Positions 1 through 8,702 of a stretch of 64,000 bases of DNA are shown piece by piece; the stretch's first letter is position 1, and each line of letters begins with the position of its first letter. This DNA is from MR-S7 sp000400995 (lineage in GTDB: Bacteria > Pseudomonadota > Gammaproteobacteria > Burkholderiales > Burkholderiaceae_C). The notes below the pieces were generated by a model. The model searched no databases, was not told where the DNA came from, and worked only from the letters and a program-made list of their open reading frames with translations. The stretch spans positions 2,108,001-2,172,000 of the forward strand of contig NZ_CP152342.1 of assembly GCF_045291395.1 (NCBI RefSeq), in the 5' to 3' direction. The position numbers were made by a program, and so were the translations under genes.

Positions 1-205
1 TCTGGCGCAAGTGCAGCAGGTTCGCCAGACGCAGCGTGGGCGCGTCGGGCTCGGCCTGCTGCCACAGCCGGTAGGCATCGGCCAGCAGCGACAGCGTGGT
101 GTCGGCGGAACTGAGCACCACCATGTCGGCGGGCGTCTGGTCGAGCCGGGTGACGATGCTCTCGTCTTCGACAAAGCCGCCAGGGCGGGTGCTGAGTAGG
201 TGCAT
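1..205 (-). CDS. cobN: Cobaltochelatase subunit CobN, N-terminal fragment
   Basis: Only the first 68 or so codons lie in the window; the gene runs off the left edge. The reading starts at the ATG at 205-203, and the product begins MHLLSTRPGG, followed by a stretch of type IVRLDQTPADMVVLSSADTT that resembles CobN N-termini. CobN is the large subunit of the ATP-dependent cobaltochelatase of aerobic cobalamin synthesis. It inserts cobalt into hydrogenobyrinate a,c-diamide. The gene lies downstream of cobW on the same strand with one dispersed repeat between them, which fits the B12 cluster. The call rests on a short fragment plus context. Confidence 0.75.
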   Translation of the reverse strand, partial: MHLLSTRPGGFVEDESIVTRLDQTPADMVVLSSADTTLSLLADAYRLWQQAEPDAPTLRLANLLHLRQ

Positions 206-208
206 GCT

Positions 209-262
209 TCAAAAATGGTAGCTACTTGCGCTTGATGGATAAGCGCTAGAGGCCAATTTGAC
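209..262 (+). repeat. Dispersed palindromic repeat, copy 1
   Basis: The core reads GTAGCTACTTGCGCTTG, then GATGGAT, then AAGCGCTAGAGGCC. Its two arms pair around a short loop. It fills the gap between the cobW stop and the cobN start. Thirteen further copies are found in the window. Confidence 0.85.
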
Positions 263-263
263 C

Positions 264-1319
264 TTAAATTTCCGCACCCGCCAGCGCTGCGCGCAGCACC
301 GCCGCGTCAAGGTGCTGGCCGATGAACACCAGCCGCGTGGCCTGCGCCTCGCCGTCCTTCCAGGCGCGGTCGAAGTAGGCGTCGAAGCGCCGCCCCACGC
401 CCTGCACCAGCAGGCGCATCTTCTTGCCCGGCAGCGCGGCGAAGCCCTTGACGCGCAGCACGGCGTGCTGCTGCACGATGGCTTGCAGCGCCTGCATCAG
501 GCGCTCCTTGTCCACCGCGCCCAGGTCGATGTGCAGCGAGTCGAAGGCGTCGTGGTCGTGGTCTTCATCGTGGTCGTGGTTGGAGTGGCGCTCGTCGATG
601 TGCGCCTCTGCCGCGCGGTGCTGGCCCAGCAGCACGGCCAGGGGCACGCTGCCTTGCACGGCCTCGACCATCTTGACGGCGGCGGGCACTTCTTCAGCGA
701 CGAGGGCGCGCACCTGGGCCAGTTCTTCGAGGCTGACCAAGTCGGCCTTGGACAGCACGACCAGGTCGGCGGCGGAAAGCTGGTCTTCAAACAGTTCGTG
801 CAAGTCGGCCTCGTGGTCGAGGTTGGGGTCGGCCTGGCGCTGTTCATCAACGGCATGCGGGTCGTGCGCGAACTGGCCTGCGGCGGCGGCGGGAGTGTCC
901 ACCATGGTGACGACCGAGTCCACGGTGAAGACGCTCGCGATCTCGGGCCACTGGAAGGCCTGCACCAGCGGCTTGGGCAGGGCCAGGCCGCTGGTCTCGA
1001 TCAGCAACACGTCGATGGCGTCGCGGCGCTCGGCCAGCGCCTTCATCACGGGGAAGAATTCCTCCTGCACGGTGCAGCACATGCAGCCGTTGGCCAGCTC
1101 GTAGATCTGGCCTTCGGATGCGTCGGCGCCGCCTTCTTCCTTGCAGCCGATGGCGCAGGTCTTGAGGATTTCGCCGTCGATGCCCAGCTCGCCGAACTCG
1201 TTGACGATGACGGCCACGCGCAGGCCTTTGGCCTGTTCGAGGATGTGGCGCATCAGCGTGGTCTTGCCGCTGCCCAGGAAGCCGGTGACGATGGTGGCGG
1301 GGATCTTGGTGGTTTGCAT
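264..1319 (-). CDS. cobW: CobW-family GTPase / metallochaperone (G3E family)
   Basis: The product is a 351-residue G3E-family P-loop GTPase. Near the N-terminus is the Walker A motif GFLGSGKTT. The family metal site follows in GCMCC, and a histidine/aspartate-rich stretch (HSNHDHDEDHDHD) lies about two-thirds along, with the CobW C-terminal domain after it. CobW proteins are thought to deliver cobalt to the CobNST chelatase, and cobN follows directly. I chose the ATG at 1319 because the product then starts MQTTKIPATIV immediately before the P-loop. An upstream in-frame ATG at 1349 would add ten atypical residues. Family assignment is firm; cobalt specificity is inferred from the neighbours. 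Confidence 0.93.
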   Translation of the reverse strand: MQTTKIPATIVTGFLGSGKTTLMRHILEQAKGLRVAVIVNEFGELGIDGEILKTCAIGCKEEGGADASEGQIYELANGCMCCTVQEEFFPVMKALAERRDAIDVLLIETSGLALPKPLVQAFQWPEIASVFTVDSVVTMVDTPAAAAGQFAHDPHAVDEQRQADPNLDHEADLHELFEDQLSAADLVVLSKADLVSLEELAQVRALVAEEVPAAVKMVEAVQGSVPLAVLLGQHRAAEAHIDERHSNHDHDEDHDHDAFDSLHIDLGAVDKERLMQALQAIVQQHAVLRVKGFAALPGKKMRLLVQGVGRRFDAYFDRAWKDGEAQATRLVFIGQHLDAAVLRAALAGAEI

Positions 1320-1352
1320 GGATCGGGCTCCGAGAAAGAAGAAACTCAAAAA

Positions 1353-2117
1353 TCAGGGCAAGGCCTTCGGGCCGTGGACGCGCAGCGCCTCATCCACCAG
1401 GCCATGCAGCACGTGCTGCGTGAGCACCCGCCCCATATCGGCCTCGGCCAATGGGCCGTACCACACACCTTCGGGGTAGACGATCATGAGCGGACCATGG
1501 TTGCAGGGGTGCTGGCAACTGGTCTGCAGCAGCATCACGCGCTTCTTGAGGGCCGGCGTCTCGCGCACCGTCTGCGCGAGCTGCGGCCACTGCTGCACGG
1601 CGCCCTTGGCCGCGCAGCGCGGGCCCATGCACCACAGCACGTGGTGCCGATGCTCGGGCACGCTGGACCAGCCCACAGGGTCGCGCTCCCAGGCGTCTTC
1701 TCCGGTCACGGCGGCCACGTCCGGCAGCGCCAGCGAGCGCCGCACCGTGCAGGCCAGCATCTCGGGCAGTTGCGGCGTCTGCAGCAGCGGGTCGGCGAAG
1801 ACGAGCCGGGGGCCATCGGCGCGGCCCGCGCGCCAACGCATGACCAGCTTGTGCAGCCAGCGGCGCAGCGGCGGCTCGTCGGGCGACATGACGGGGACGA
1901 TGACGACGGTGCGGGCAGCGGCGCAGGCGTCGAGCGCCTCGGGCAGCGAGGGGTGCAGACGGTCGGCGAACGCAGGCTGCACCCGCGTCGGCGCGCTGCC
2001 CTGGGCGGCCAGCGCCTCGTGCACGCGCTCGGCCAGTTGCGCCAGATCGCTGGCGGCGGCCGAGTAGACGCCGCCCCGGGCCAGGAGGATTACGGCGATC
2101 GGCGCAAGCTCAGTCAT
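1353..2117 (-). CDS. CbiX-like / thioredoxin-like [2Fe-2S] ferredoxin protein
   Basis: The product is 254 residues. The N-terminal half (about 1-110) looks like a CbiX/SirB-type chelatase domain: it starts with a hydrophobic strand and a loop (IAVILLARGG), and VIVPVMSPDEPP lies further in. The C-terminal half (about 140-250) carries the thioredoxin-fold [2Fe-2S] ferredoxin pattern, with cysteines in CMGPRC and CQHPC followed by NHGPLMIVYPEGVWYGPL. The ATG at 2117 overlaps the end of the upstream LLM oxidoreductase gene by 8 bases, so the two are probably translationally coupled. The likely job is redox or metal handling in cobalamin synthesis. This is inferred from gene order, and the chelatase part has not been verified by alignment. 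Confidence 0.75.
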   Translation of the reverse strand: MTELAPIAVILLARGGVYSAAASDLAQLAERVHEALAAQGSAPTRVQPAFADRLHPSLPEALDACAAARTVVIVPVMSPDEPPLRRWLHKLVMRWRAGRADGPRLVFADPLLQTPQLPEMLACTVRRSLALPDVAAVTGEDAWERDPVGWSSVPEHRHHVLWCMGPRCAAKGAVQQWPQLAQTVRETPALKKRVMLLQTSCQHPCNHGPLMIVYPEGVWYGPLAEADMGRVLTQHVLHGLVDEALRVHGPKALP

Positions 2118-3116
2118 CGCGGCCCAGCGCAGGCATGACTTCGCGCGCGAACAGCTCCATGCCTTGCAGCGCCTGTTCGTTGTTCCACAGGCCATTGCCG
2201 TTGAAGACGCAGCGCAACTGCGCGATGCCCGTGCGCGCCCGCAGCGCGGCGATCTGCGCATGGCACTGCTCGGGCGTGCCCCAGACGAACTGCTCGGCCA
2301 GCACCTTAGCCACATCGATCGGCGGCACCTCGGATGCGGGCACGCCGCGCTTGCCCGCGAAGAAGACGCGGCGCGCATGCAGCTTGTCCCACAGCGTGCC
2401 GAGTTGTTCCTGCACAGCTTGCGCACTGGCGCCGATGCACACGTAGCGTGCCAGCGACGAGCGCGCGCGCAAGGCCGTGCCGCCCTGCCCCAGCGAAAGC
2501 GCCGCGTGGTCCAGGCGTTCGAGCTGCGTGGTCTCGGGCGGCTCCAGGCTGAGCAGCAGGGGGAAATCCTCCTGCACCGCGAACGCGATGGATTCGGGCG
2601 TCGAGGCTGCGACGTAGATCGGCGGATGCGGGCGCTGCACGGGCGGCATGCCCAGCGTGCGCGGTGCGAAGCGCCACGGACCCTCGCGCGCCTCGACGGT
2701 ATCGCCGCGCAAAGCGTCGCGCAGGATGCGCGCGCCCTGCTCGAAGCGCTCGCGCGTGGACTGCGGGTCAATCTCCAGGCACTCCAGCGAATCCGGCTCG
2801 GTGCCCCGGCCGATGCCCACGTCCAGCCGGCCGCCGCTCTGGAAGTCCACCTGCGCGATCTCCTCGGCCAGCACCAGCGGGTGGTGCAGCGGTAGCACCA
2901 GCACCGACGTGCCCACGCGCAGCCGCTCGGTACGCGCCAGCAGCGCGGCGGCGAGCAGCAGCGGCGACGGGTAAGGCCACGGCGCGCGCGGCACACGGAA
3001 TTCACTGAACCACACGCCGTGGTAGCCCAGGCGGTCGGCGCGCTCGAAGAGCGAGAAAAAGCCTGGCTGTCGCCGGCCGTGGCCTCGCGCGTCCAGCCTG
3101 CAAGGTCAATGCGCAC
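2110..3116 (-). CDS. LLM-class flavin-dependent oxidoreductase (one frameshift)
   Basis: The product is a luciferase-like (bacterial LLM class) F420/FMN monooxygenase-fold protein of about 335 residues. Landmarks are SEFRVPRAPWPYPSPLLL, the RLRVGTSVLVLPLHHPL strand-loop and RLDVGIGRG. The start is GTG at 3116 (product VRIDLAGWTREA), overlapping the end of the upstream ATPase gene. The frame breaks at the five A's at 3056-3060. One more A would restore the normal N-terminus, running from SQAF into FSLFERADRLGYHGVWFSEF. I therefore regard it as one gene with a probable homopolymer miscall. Its presence inside a cobalamin operon is notable: a role in corrin or lower-ligand chemistry is possible but unproven. 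Confidence 0.8.
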
Positions 3117-3873
3117 CAGCGCCCTCCTCCATGGCCTTGCGCCGCGCGCGCAGCAGGGTCTGCGGCGGGATGGCGATGCGCTCGAAACGCACGCCGAACA
3201 CGTCGTCGAGCGCCGCGTGGTGCAGCAGATCGCCCGGCGTGCCGTCCAGCGCGATGCGGCCCTCGTGCATGACGACCACGCGGTCGAAGCACTCGAAGGC
3301 CAGGTCCAGGTCGTGCATGACCACGACCACCAGCCGCTCGCGCCCACGCGCCGCGAGCGATTCCACCAGCGCCAGCCGGTGCTGCACGTCGAGCGCGGCG
3401 CCGGGCTCGTCGGCCAGCAGCGCGGGCGGGTCGGTGGCCAGCACCGCGGCGAGCATGCCGCGCGCGCGCTCGCCGCCCGAGAGCGTGCTCCAGCGCCTGG
3501 CGCCGAAGGCCTGCAGGCCCGCGCCCTCCAGCACCTGCGCGGCGCTCGCGCGGCCCTGCACGCGCATGGCCACGAGGTCGGCCAGCGTCACGTCCCAATA
3601 CGGGTCGAAGCGCTGCGGCATGTAGCCGATGCGCCGCGCGCGCTCGGGCACGCCGAGCGCGGCCAGGGGCTGGCCCTGCCAGAGCACCTCGCCCGCGCTG
3701 GGCGCGGCCTGCCCGGCCAGCAGGTTGAGCAGGCTGGATTTGCCCGCGCCGTTGGGCCCGATCAGCGCCACCGCGCCGCAGGCGGACAGGCCGAGCGAAA
3801 CGCCATCGACCAGCGTGCGGTTCTGCCGCGCCAGGGTCAGGCCGCGCGCGGCCAGCATGGACTGCGCCGTCAT
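3106..3873 (-). CDS. btuD: ABC transporter ATP-binding protein, cobalamin/siderophore type
   Basis: The product is a 255-residue ABC ATPase of the FecE/BtuD class. It has Walker A GPNGAGKSS, the signature LSGGERARG, a Walker B region ALLADEPGAALD and an H-loop in VVVMHDLDLA. Its ATG at 3873 overlaps the permease stop (ATGA). The C-terminus runs 10 bases past the start of the downstream oxidoreductase gene. It energises uptake through the BtuC-like permease. With the riboswitch-controlled receptor and the cob genes alongside, the substrate is most likely a corrinoid. The family is certain and the substrate is inferred. Confidence 0.9.
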   Translation of the reverse strand: MTAQSMLAARGLTLARQNRTLVDGVSLGLSACGAVALIGPNGAGKSSLLNLLAGQAAPSAGEVLWQGQPLAALGVPERARRIGYMPQRFDPYWDVTLADLVAMRVQGRASAAQVLEGAGLQAFGARRWSTLSGGERARGMLAAVLATDPPALLADEPGAALDVQHRLALVESLAARGRERLVVVVMHDLDLAFECFDRVVVMHEGRIALDGTPGDLLHHAALDDVFGVRFERIAIPPQTLLRARRKAMEEGAGAH

Positions 3874-4874
3874 GCGCGGCTCCCCTGCGCGCGCAGGCGG
3901 CGCGCGAGCAGCACGATGAAAAACGGCCCGCCCGCCACGGCGGTGATGAGGCCCAGCGGCACCTCGGCCGGCGGCAGCACGCTGCGCGCGATGGCATCGG
4001 CCACCGTCACCACGATGGCGCCGGCCAGGGCGCTGGCGGGCAGCACGCTGCGGTGCCGCGTGCCCACGAACCAGCGCGCGATGTGCGGCGCCGCCAGCCC
4101 CACGAAGGCCACCAGCCCGCCATACGCCACGGCGGCCGCGACCACCAGCGAGCCCAGCAGCACCGCGCGCGGCACGAAGCGCTTCACGTCCAGGCCGAAG
4201 CCCTGGGCCGTCGCGTCGCCCAGCCCGAGCAGGTCGAGCCCCCGTGCGGCGCCCTGTGTGACAGCCAGGCACGCGAGCGTGATCAGCGCCAGCATGGCGA
4301 AGCCCTTCCAGGTGGGCGTCTGTATGCCGCCCAGCACCCAGCTCATGACGACCTGCAGGCTCACGGTTTCGTCCGACAGCGCCAGCATGAGGAAGGAGCG
4401 GATGGCGCCCAGCATCGCCGCCATGGCCACGCCGGCCAGCAGCATGCCCGGCGCATCGAGCGCGCCCGCCACGCGCGCCACGGCAAGCACCAGCACCGTG
4501 GCGCCCCAGGCCCCGCAGAATGCGAGCAGCGGCAGCAGCCACGGTTGCGGCAGCCCCAGCGGCACCAGCAGCGCTACCGTGGCGCCCAGCGCCGCGCCGC
4601 CGGAGGCGCCCAGCAGGTAGGGCTCGGCCAGCGGGTTGCGGAACACGCCCTGGAACACCGCCCCCGACAGCCCCAGCAGCGCGCCCACGCAGGCGGCGGC
4701 CAGCACGCGCGGCAGCCGCCATTCCCACAGCAGGCGGCTGCGCAGCGTGTCGCTGTCGGTGAACGCGCGCCAGATCTCGGCGGGCGTGGCCCACTGGTGG
4801 CCCGCGCAGGCGCCCAGCAGCAGGCACAGCGCCAGCACGGCCAGGGCCGGGAGCCAGACTGCGTTGGGCCGCAT
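3870..4874 (-). CDS. btuC: FecCD/BtuC-family ABC permease
   Basis: The product is a 334-residue polytopic inner-membrane protein with about ten hydrophobic helices. It has family landmarks RLPRVLAAACVGALLGLSGA near the N-terminus and GPHI-like motif GLAAPHIARWFVG towards the end. It forms the transmembrane channel of a corrinoid importer. The start ATG (4874) shares a base with the TGA of the binding-protein gene (TGATG), and its stop overlaps the ATPase start. The three import genes are thus tightly coupled. Confidence 0.9.
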   Translation of the reverse strand: MRPNAVWLPALAVLALCLLLGACAGHQWATPAEIWRAFTDSDTLRSRLLWEWRLPRVLAAACVGALLGLSGAVFQGVFRNPLAEPYLLGASGGAALGATVALLVPLGLPQPWLLPLLAFCGAWGATVLVLAVARVAGALDAPGMLLAGVAMAAMLGAIRSFLMLALSDETVSLQVVMSWVLGGIQTPTWKGFAMLALITLACLAVTQGAARGLDLLGLGDATAQGFGLDVKRFVPRAVLLGSLVVAAAVAYGGLVAFVGLAAPHIARWFVGTRHRSVLPASALAGAIVVTVADAIARSVLPPAEVPLGLITAVAGGPFFIVLLARRLRAQGSRA

Positions 4875-5803
4875 CAGCCTTGGCTCCCGCGTATCCATTG
4901 GGCCAGCGTCTCGATGCCGTCGAACGTGCGCGGCCCGGGGATCAGGAATTCCGAGCGCGATACCGTGATGGCCCGGCGCCCCCGCACCGCGCGCATGTCG
5001 CGCCAACCGGGCCTCTGCACCAGGTCGTCCAGCGCGGCCTGGGTGCCGGCGAACAGCAGCACGTCGGGGTTGGAGGCCAGCGCCGCCTCGGGCGAGACCT
5101 GGGCCAGCGTGCCGATGTCCGGCATCGCATGCCGCGCGCCTGCGCGCACGATGGCCTCGCCGGTATAGGTCTTGGGCCTTGCCACGAGCAGCATGCCGTT
5201 GCCCATGCGGCCGGTGACCATCAGCGCGCTGGGCGCGGCGCGGCCCGCCATGCGCGCATCCACGGCGCGCAGGCGCTCTTCCAGCGAAGCGGCCAGCGCA
5301 TCGCCGCGCGCGGGCACGCCTGTCGCCTGCGACACCAGCCGCACGTTGCCGATCACCTCGTCCAGCGTGCGGCTGAGCAGCACCATGATGGGCACGCCGA
5401 TGCGCTCCATCGGGTCCACGAGCTGGTGCGCAGCCTGGCGCGCAGGCGTGACGATCACCAGGTCGGGCCGGCGCGCCACCACGGCATCCACCGAGAACCC
5501 GAGCCGCCCGCCCACCTTGGGCAGGCCGGCGACTTCGGGCGGAAAGCGCGTGTAGTCCTCCACGCCGACGATCCGGTCCGCCAAGCCCAGCGATGCGACC
5601 AGCTCCGTGTTCGACGAAAAGATGGTCACGATGCGCCGCGCCGGTGCCGCCAGCTCCACGCTGCGGCCCAGTGCGTCGCGCAGGGCGATGGGCGCCGCGT
5701 TCGCAGCAGGCCAATGCGCAGCCACGCCCAGCGCGACACCAGCGCCCACCAGGCTGCGCCGGCTCAGCCGCCGGACATGGCTGCGTCCTGCCTGCAACTG
5801 CAT
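4874..5803 (-). CDS. btuF: Periplasmic corrinoid-binding protein, Tat-exported
   Basis: The product is a 309-residue BtuF/FepB-type helical-backbone binding protein. The N-terminus carries a twin-arginine signal (LSRRSLVGAG) followed by a hydrophobic stretch ending ANA. This suggests Tat rather than Sec export. The body has the family pattern RRIVTIFSSNTELVASLG, GVEDYTRFP, and VDAVVARRPDLVIV. It should hand the ligand from the TonB receptor to the BtuC-like permease. The gene begins 8 bases after the receptor stop on the same strand. Confidence 0.88.
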   Translation of the reverse strand: MQLQAGRSHVRRLSRRSLVGAGVALGVAAHWPAANAAPIALRDALGRSVELAAPARRIVTIFSSNTELVASLGLADRIVGVEDYTRFPPEVAGLPKVGGRLGFSVDAVVARRPDLVIVTPARQAAHQLVDPMERIGVPIMVLLSRTLDEVIGNVRLVSQATGVPARGDALAASLEERLRAVDARMAGRAAPSALMVTGRMGNGMLLVARPKTYTGEAIVRAGARHAMPDIGTLAQVSPEAALASNPDVLLFAGTQAALDDLVQRPGWRDMRAVRGRRAITVSRSEFLIPGPRTFDGIETLAQWIRGSQG

Positions 5804-5811
5804 CGCCGGCT

Positions 5812-8055
5812 TCAGAAGTCGGCCTGCAAGCCCACCATCCATTCGCGGCCCGGCATGGAGGTGCCGCAACTGCCGTTCTGGAAGAGGGGATTGGCGATGC
5901 AGGGCCGCTGGTCCAGCGCAATGAAGATGGGGTGGCGGTTGAGGTTGAAGAGGTTGTTCACGCCGCCGAACAGCTTCACGCTGCGGCTCAGGCGGTAATC
6001 CGCACGCATGTTCCACACCGTGAAGGCGCCCTTGCGGTGGATCCAGGTGCTGCTCGGCTCACCCAGGGGAACGAGCAGGTTCTCTTCCGTGTCGTACCAC
6101 ATCGGGCCGCGCAGCAGCGCGGTGAGCTGCATGCTCCAGTCGCCGGCATTGCGGTCCATGCCGCGCGCATAGCGCATGCCGGCGGAGGCTTCGTACTTGT
6201 ACATGCGCTGCACGCGGTCGGTGTTGGCCGTCGCCGCTGCACCCTTGTCCTTCATCTGGAAGTGGTAGTAGCCGTTGCCGAAAGCCGTCAGGGCGTGCCC
6301 GCCCAGCGGCAGGCCGAGCAGCTTGCCCACATCGGCGTTGGCGCTGATTTCGAGACCGCGCGCGACGATGTCCGCGGCATTGTTCGCGTAATCCGACGTA
6401 TTGGTGGTCGGGCCGCGCGACACGGTGATGATGCGGTCGGAAATCGTGTTCTGGAACAGCGCCGCATCGAACCTCCATGCGCTTTGCCGGTACGTGGTGC
6501 CGATCTCGAACTGGCGGCTCGATTCAGGCTTGAGGTTGGGGTTGCCGAAGATGCGGCCGCCGCCCACCGCCGTGAAATCCGCGGACAGCTCGCTGGCCGT
6601 CGGCGCGCGGAAGCCCGTGGATGCACCCGCGCGCAAGCTCCATGCACCGGTCGCCTTCCACGTCGCGCCTGTCGACCAGGTGAGCTTGTCGTAGTCCCGC
6701 GCCGTCGTCACGGCCATGGGCACATTCGGCGTCTGGTCGAAGCGTGTTTCGCCCCATGTTTTGCGTGCGCCCGCACGCAGCGTCAGGCGTTTGTCGAAGA
6801 AACTTTGCGCATCTTCGAAATACAGCGCCTTGGTGTGCTCGGTCTGATTGTTGTCGTAGGGCGCGACTTGCCCCGTGGGGCCGCCAGGCATGGGATCGCG
6901 CTCACGGTCCGAGCGCAGGCGGTTCTTCTCGTAGTCGAAGCCGAACAGCAGGTCGTTCGTATCCGTGAGCCGCAAACGCGGCTGCAGCCGCAGCCCCGTG
7001 GCGTCCAGGGCGCGGTGGTTGTAGTCGCGCGACGTGCCTGGTACGGCATTGACGCCCGACCTGATGACTGGGGAGGCCCAGTTGAATTCATCCACGTCGC
7101 GGAAGGTGTAGAGGTGCGCCAGCCAGCTCACGCGCTCACCCGGCAGCGCGCCCTCGTACTTCAGGTCGGCAGACTGGTTATAGCGGTTGTCGCGGCTGTG
7201 GATATTCCCCCCCGATCCGCGAAATCCCGCGTTGTAGATGCCATCTGTGCGAGCCTGCAGTTCCACGCGGTGCAGATCAGCGATCTGCCAGCCCAGCGCG
7301 CCCGTCGCCCCCCGGCGCTTCCAGCTCGTGTTCTTCATCTCGGAGCCGCCGCTGCCGGAGTGGTAGTCGTCACGCCCGCCGGCACTGGCACCCACGTACC
7401 AGTCCCACTTGTCGGTCGCGCCGCCGATCTGCGCGTCGGTGCGCCAGCCACCCCACCCACTGGCCACCACCTGCGCGCGGTTGCGCCCGCCGTCTGCGCC
7501 GTTGCGCAGGATGATGTTGATGACACCCCCCATGTTCTGGCTGCCGTACACCACCGAAGCGGGCCCGCGCACGATCTCGATGCGCTGCACGTCGGACAGG
7601 CTCAGCTTGGAGAGGTTGGCCGTACCCGCGCGGCGGCCATTGAGCAGCACCAGCACCTGGCCACGGTAGTCGCGCCCCTGCCCGTCCGTCGCAGCGCCGC
7701 GCAGGTTCAGCGAAGTCTGCGCCGCAGTCCATTCGCTCAGGAACCCGACGGCGTGCTCGGCCAGCAGATCGGTGATCGACCTGGCGGACGAGCGTTCGAT
7801 GTCTTCCCGGCCGATCGTCTGGGTCGTGGCCGCGATACGGGAGCGATCCTCGGGACGCGCCGTAGCGGTGACGAACACCTCTTCCAGTGCTTTGGGCTGG
7901 CCTATGGAATCAGCATGAGAACGCTGCTCCTGCGCCATGGCCGAGGTGACCGCCCAGGCCACAGCGCACAGCACAGCACCACGCTGCAGATGGAATGGAA
8001 GGAGAGACCCGAAAGCGTGGCGGCGTACAGCCCGCTGAATATCGAAGGAAGGCAT
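5812..8055 (-). CDS. btuB: TonB-dependent outer-membrane receptor, BtuB-like
   Basis: The product is 747 residues starting at the ATG at 8055. The Sec signal is hydrophobic and ends near AMA/QEQ. A TonB-box-like segment EEVFVTATARPED is followed by the plug domain (IERSSARSITDLL, VQRIEIVRGPASVVYGS, GGVINIILRN). A 22-strand barrel then ends in an aromatic residue (GLQADF). The gene lies directly under a cobalamin riboswitch and heads the binding-protein/permease/ATPase genes, so vitamin B12 or another corrinoid is the expected ligand. The open frame extends upstream of 8055, but that part overlaps the riboswitch leader and is not a plausible N-terminus. Confidence 0.9.
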   Translation of the reverse strand: MPSFDIQRAVRRHAFGSLLPFHLQRGAVLCAVAWAVTSAMAQEQRSHADSIGQPKALEEVFVTATARPEDRSRIAATTQTIGREDIERSSARSITDLLAEHAVGFLSEWTAAQTSLNLRGAATDGQGRDYRGQVLVLLNGRRAGTANLSKLSLSDVQRIEIVRGPASVVYGSQNMGGVINIILRNGADGGRNRAQVVASGWGGWRTDAQIGGATDKWDWYVGASAGGRDDYHSGSGGSEMKNTSWKRRGATGALGWQIADLHRVELQARTDGIYNAGFRGSGGNIHSRDNRYNQSADLKYEGALPGERVSWLAHLYTFRDVDEFNWASPVIRSGVNAVPGTSRDYNHRALDATGLRLQPRLRLTDTNDLLFGFDYEKNRLRSDRERDPMPGGPTGQVAPYDNNQTEHTKALYFEDAQSFFDKRLTLRAGARKTWGETRFDQTPNVPMAVTTARDYDKLTWSTGATWKATGAWSLRAGASTGFRAPTASELSADFTAVGGGRIFGNPNLKPESSRQFEIGTTYRQSAWRFDAALFQNTISDRIITVSRGPTTNTSDYANNAADIVARGLEISANADVGKLLGLPLGGHALTAFGNGYYHFQMKDKGAAATANTDRVQRMYKYEASAGMRYARGMDRNAGDWSMQLTALLRGPMWYDTEENLLVPLGEPSSTWIHRKGAFTVWNMRADYRLSRSVKLFGGVNNLFNLNRHPIFIALDQRPCIANPLFQNGSCGTSMPGREWMVGLQADF

Positions 8056-8702
8056 GCGATGTTCCTGAGCCACGCTTCGCACACCCGCGAAGCCACTGGC
8101 CGTGTTGTCAAAACACGCCGCATTCCGCACATTCCACGGGTAGGCCCAGCATGTCACCACGTCCCCGCGTACACCACGAGTCATGCGCAGCCCCTTGCCG
8201 GCCAGCCCGGACTGCGCCCTCCCGCGGCGTCCGAAGCGATAACAAAGGCCGGTATCCGGGCTTGCGAAACGCCTGCGCAGTCGTGCTACTGACAAATGCG
8301 CAGACTCGGTTCGTCGCCTTCCCACGCCGTAAGGAGCGCAGTGACCGCCGTTGGCTCATTGAGCCGGTGGCATGAGAACCGGAGATTTCGCTGACCGTTG
8401 CGGGGGCAGCGCAGGAATCGCGAGCCAATGAAGGCCGCTCACCTGCTTCCCGTTTAACCTGGGGAACTGGATGCTTTTGACATCGCAGCCCTATTACAGG
8501 CACCTTCGAATCCAAGCGTCCCGTCCAAAACCGGCAGGCTTCGGAAGAATGCTTGGCCGCGATTATCTCGGAAAAACCTGATCTGGTTTGTAGGAAGGCC
8601 AACTGCGACAAATTGGTGGAGCACACGTGCAGGGAGCGCTATTCCTCAGGGCTGGGCCTTGTCGCACAGGAAGCAAACCAGCCTTCGCAACACGGACGGC
8701 CA
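8056..8702. other. Gene-free leader and intergenic region between trxB-like and btuB-like genes
   Basis: No protein gene is supported here. It holds the cobalamin riboswitch (8245-8506), about 190 bases of btuB leader, and a short weak hairpin at 8574-8589 (AAACC, TGATCT, GGTTT). That hairpin is followed by T's on the minus strand and could be a modest terminator for the trxB-like gene. On the minus strand a GATAAT-like box lies near 8560, upstream of the riboswitch, and may be the operon's -10. Confidence 0.5.
8245..8506 (-). promoter_or_regulatory. Cobalamin (AdoCbl-class) riboswitch
   Basis: Read on the minus strand the order of conserved blocks is GGTGCC, AACGGGAAGCAGGTG, GCTGCCCCCGCAACGGTCAG, CACTGCG, GGGAAGGCG and finally the B12 box AGCCCGGATACCGGCC (8247-8262). 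These match the cobalamin riboswitch consensus in order and spacing. The element ends about 190 bases before the btuB start. It should repress the receptor/transport genes, and possibly the downstream cob genes, when cobalamin is abundant. Confidence 0.93.

Noticed and set aside
258..2138. A long open frame on the plus strand opposite cobW and the ferredoxin gene
   Set aside because: High GC and third-position bias create long open antisense frames. The product is low in hydrophobic order and rich in Gln/His/Arg, with no domain, while the minus-strand genes have clear motifs.
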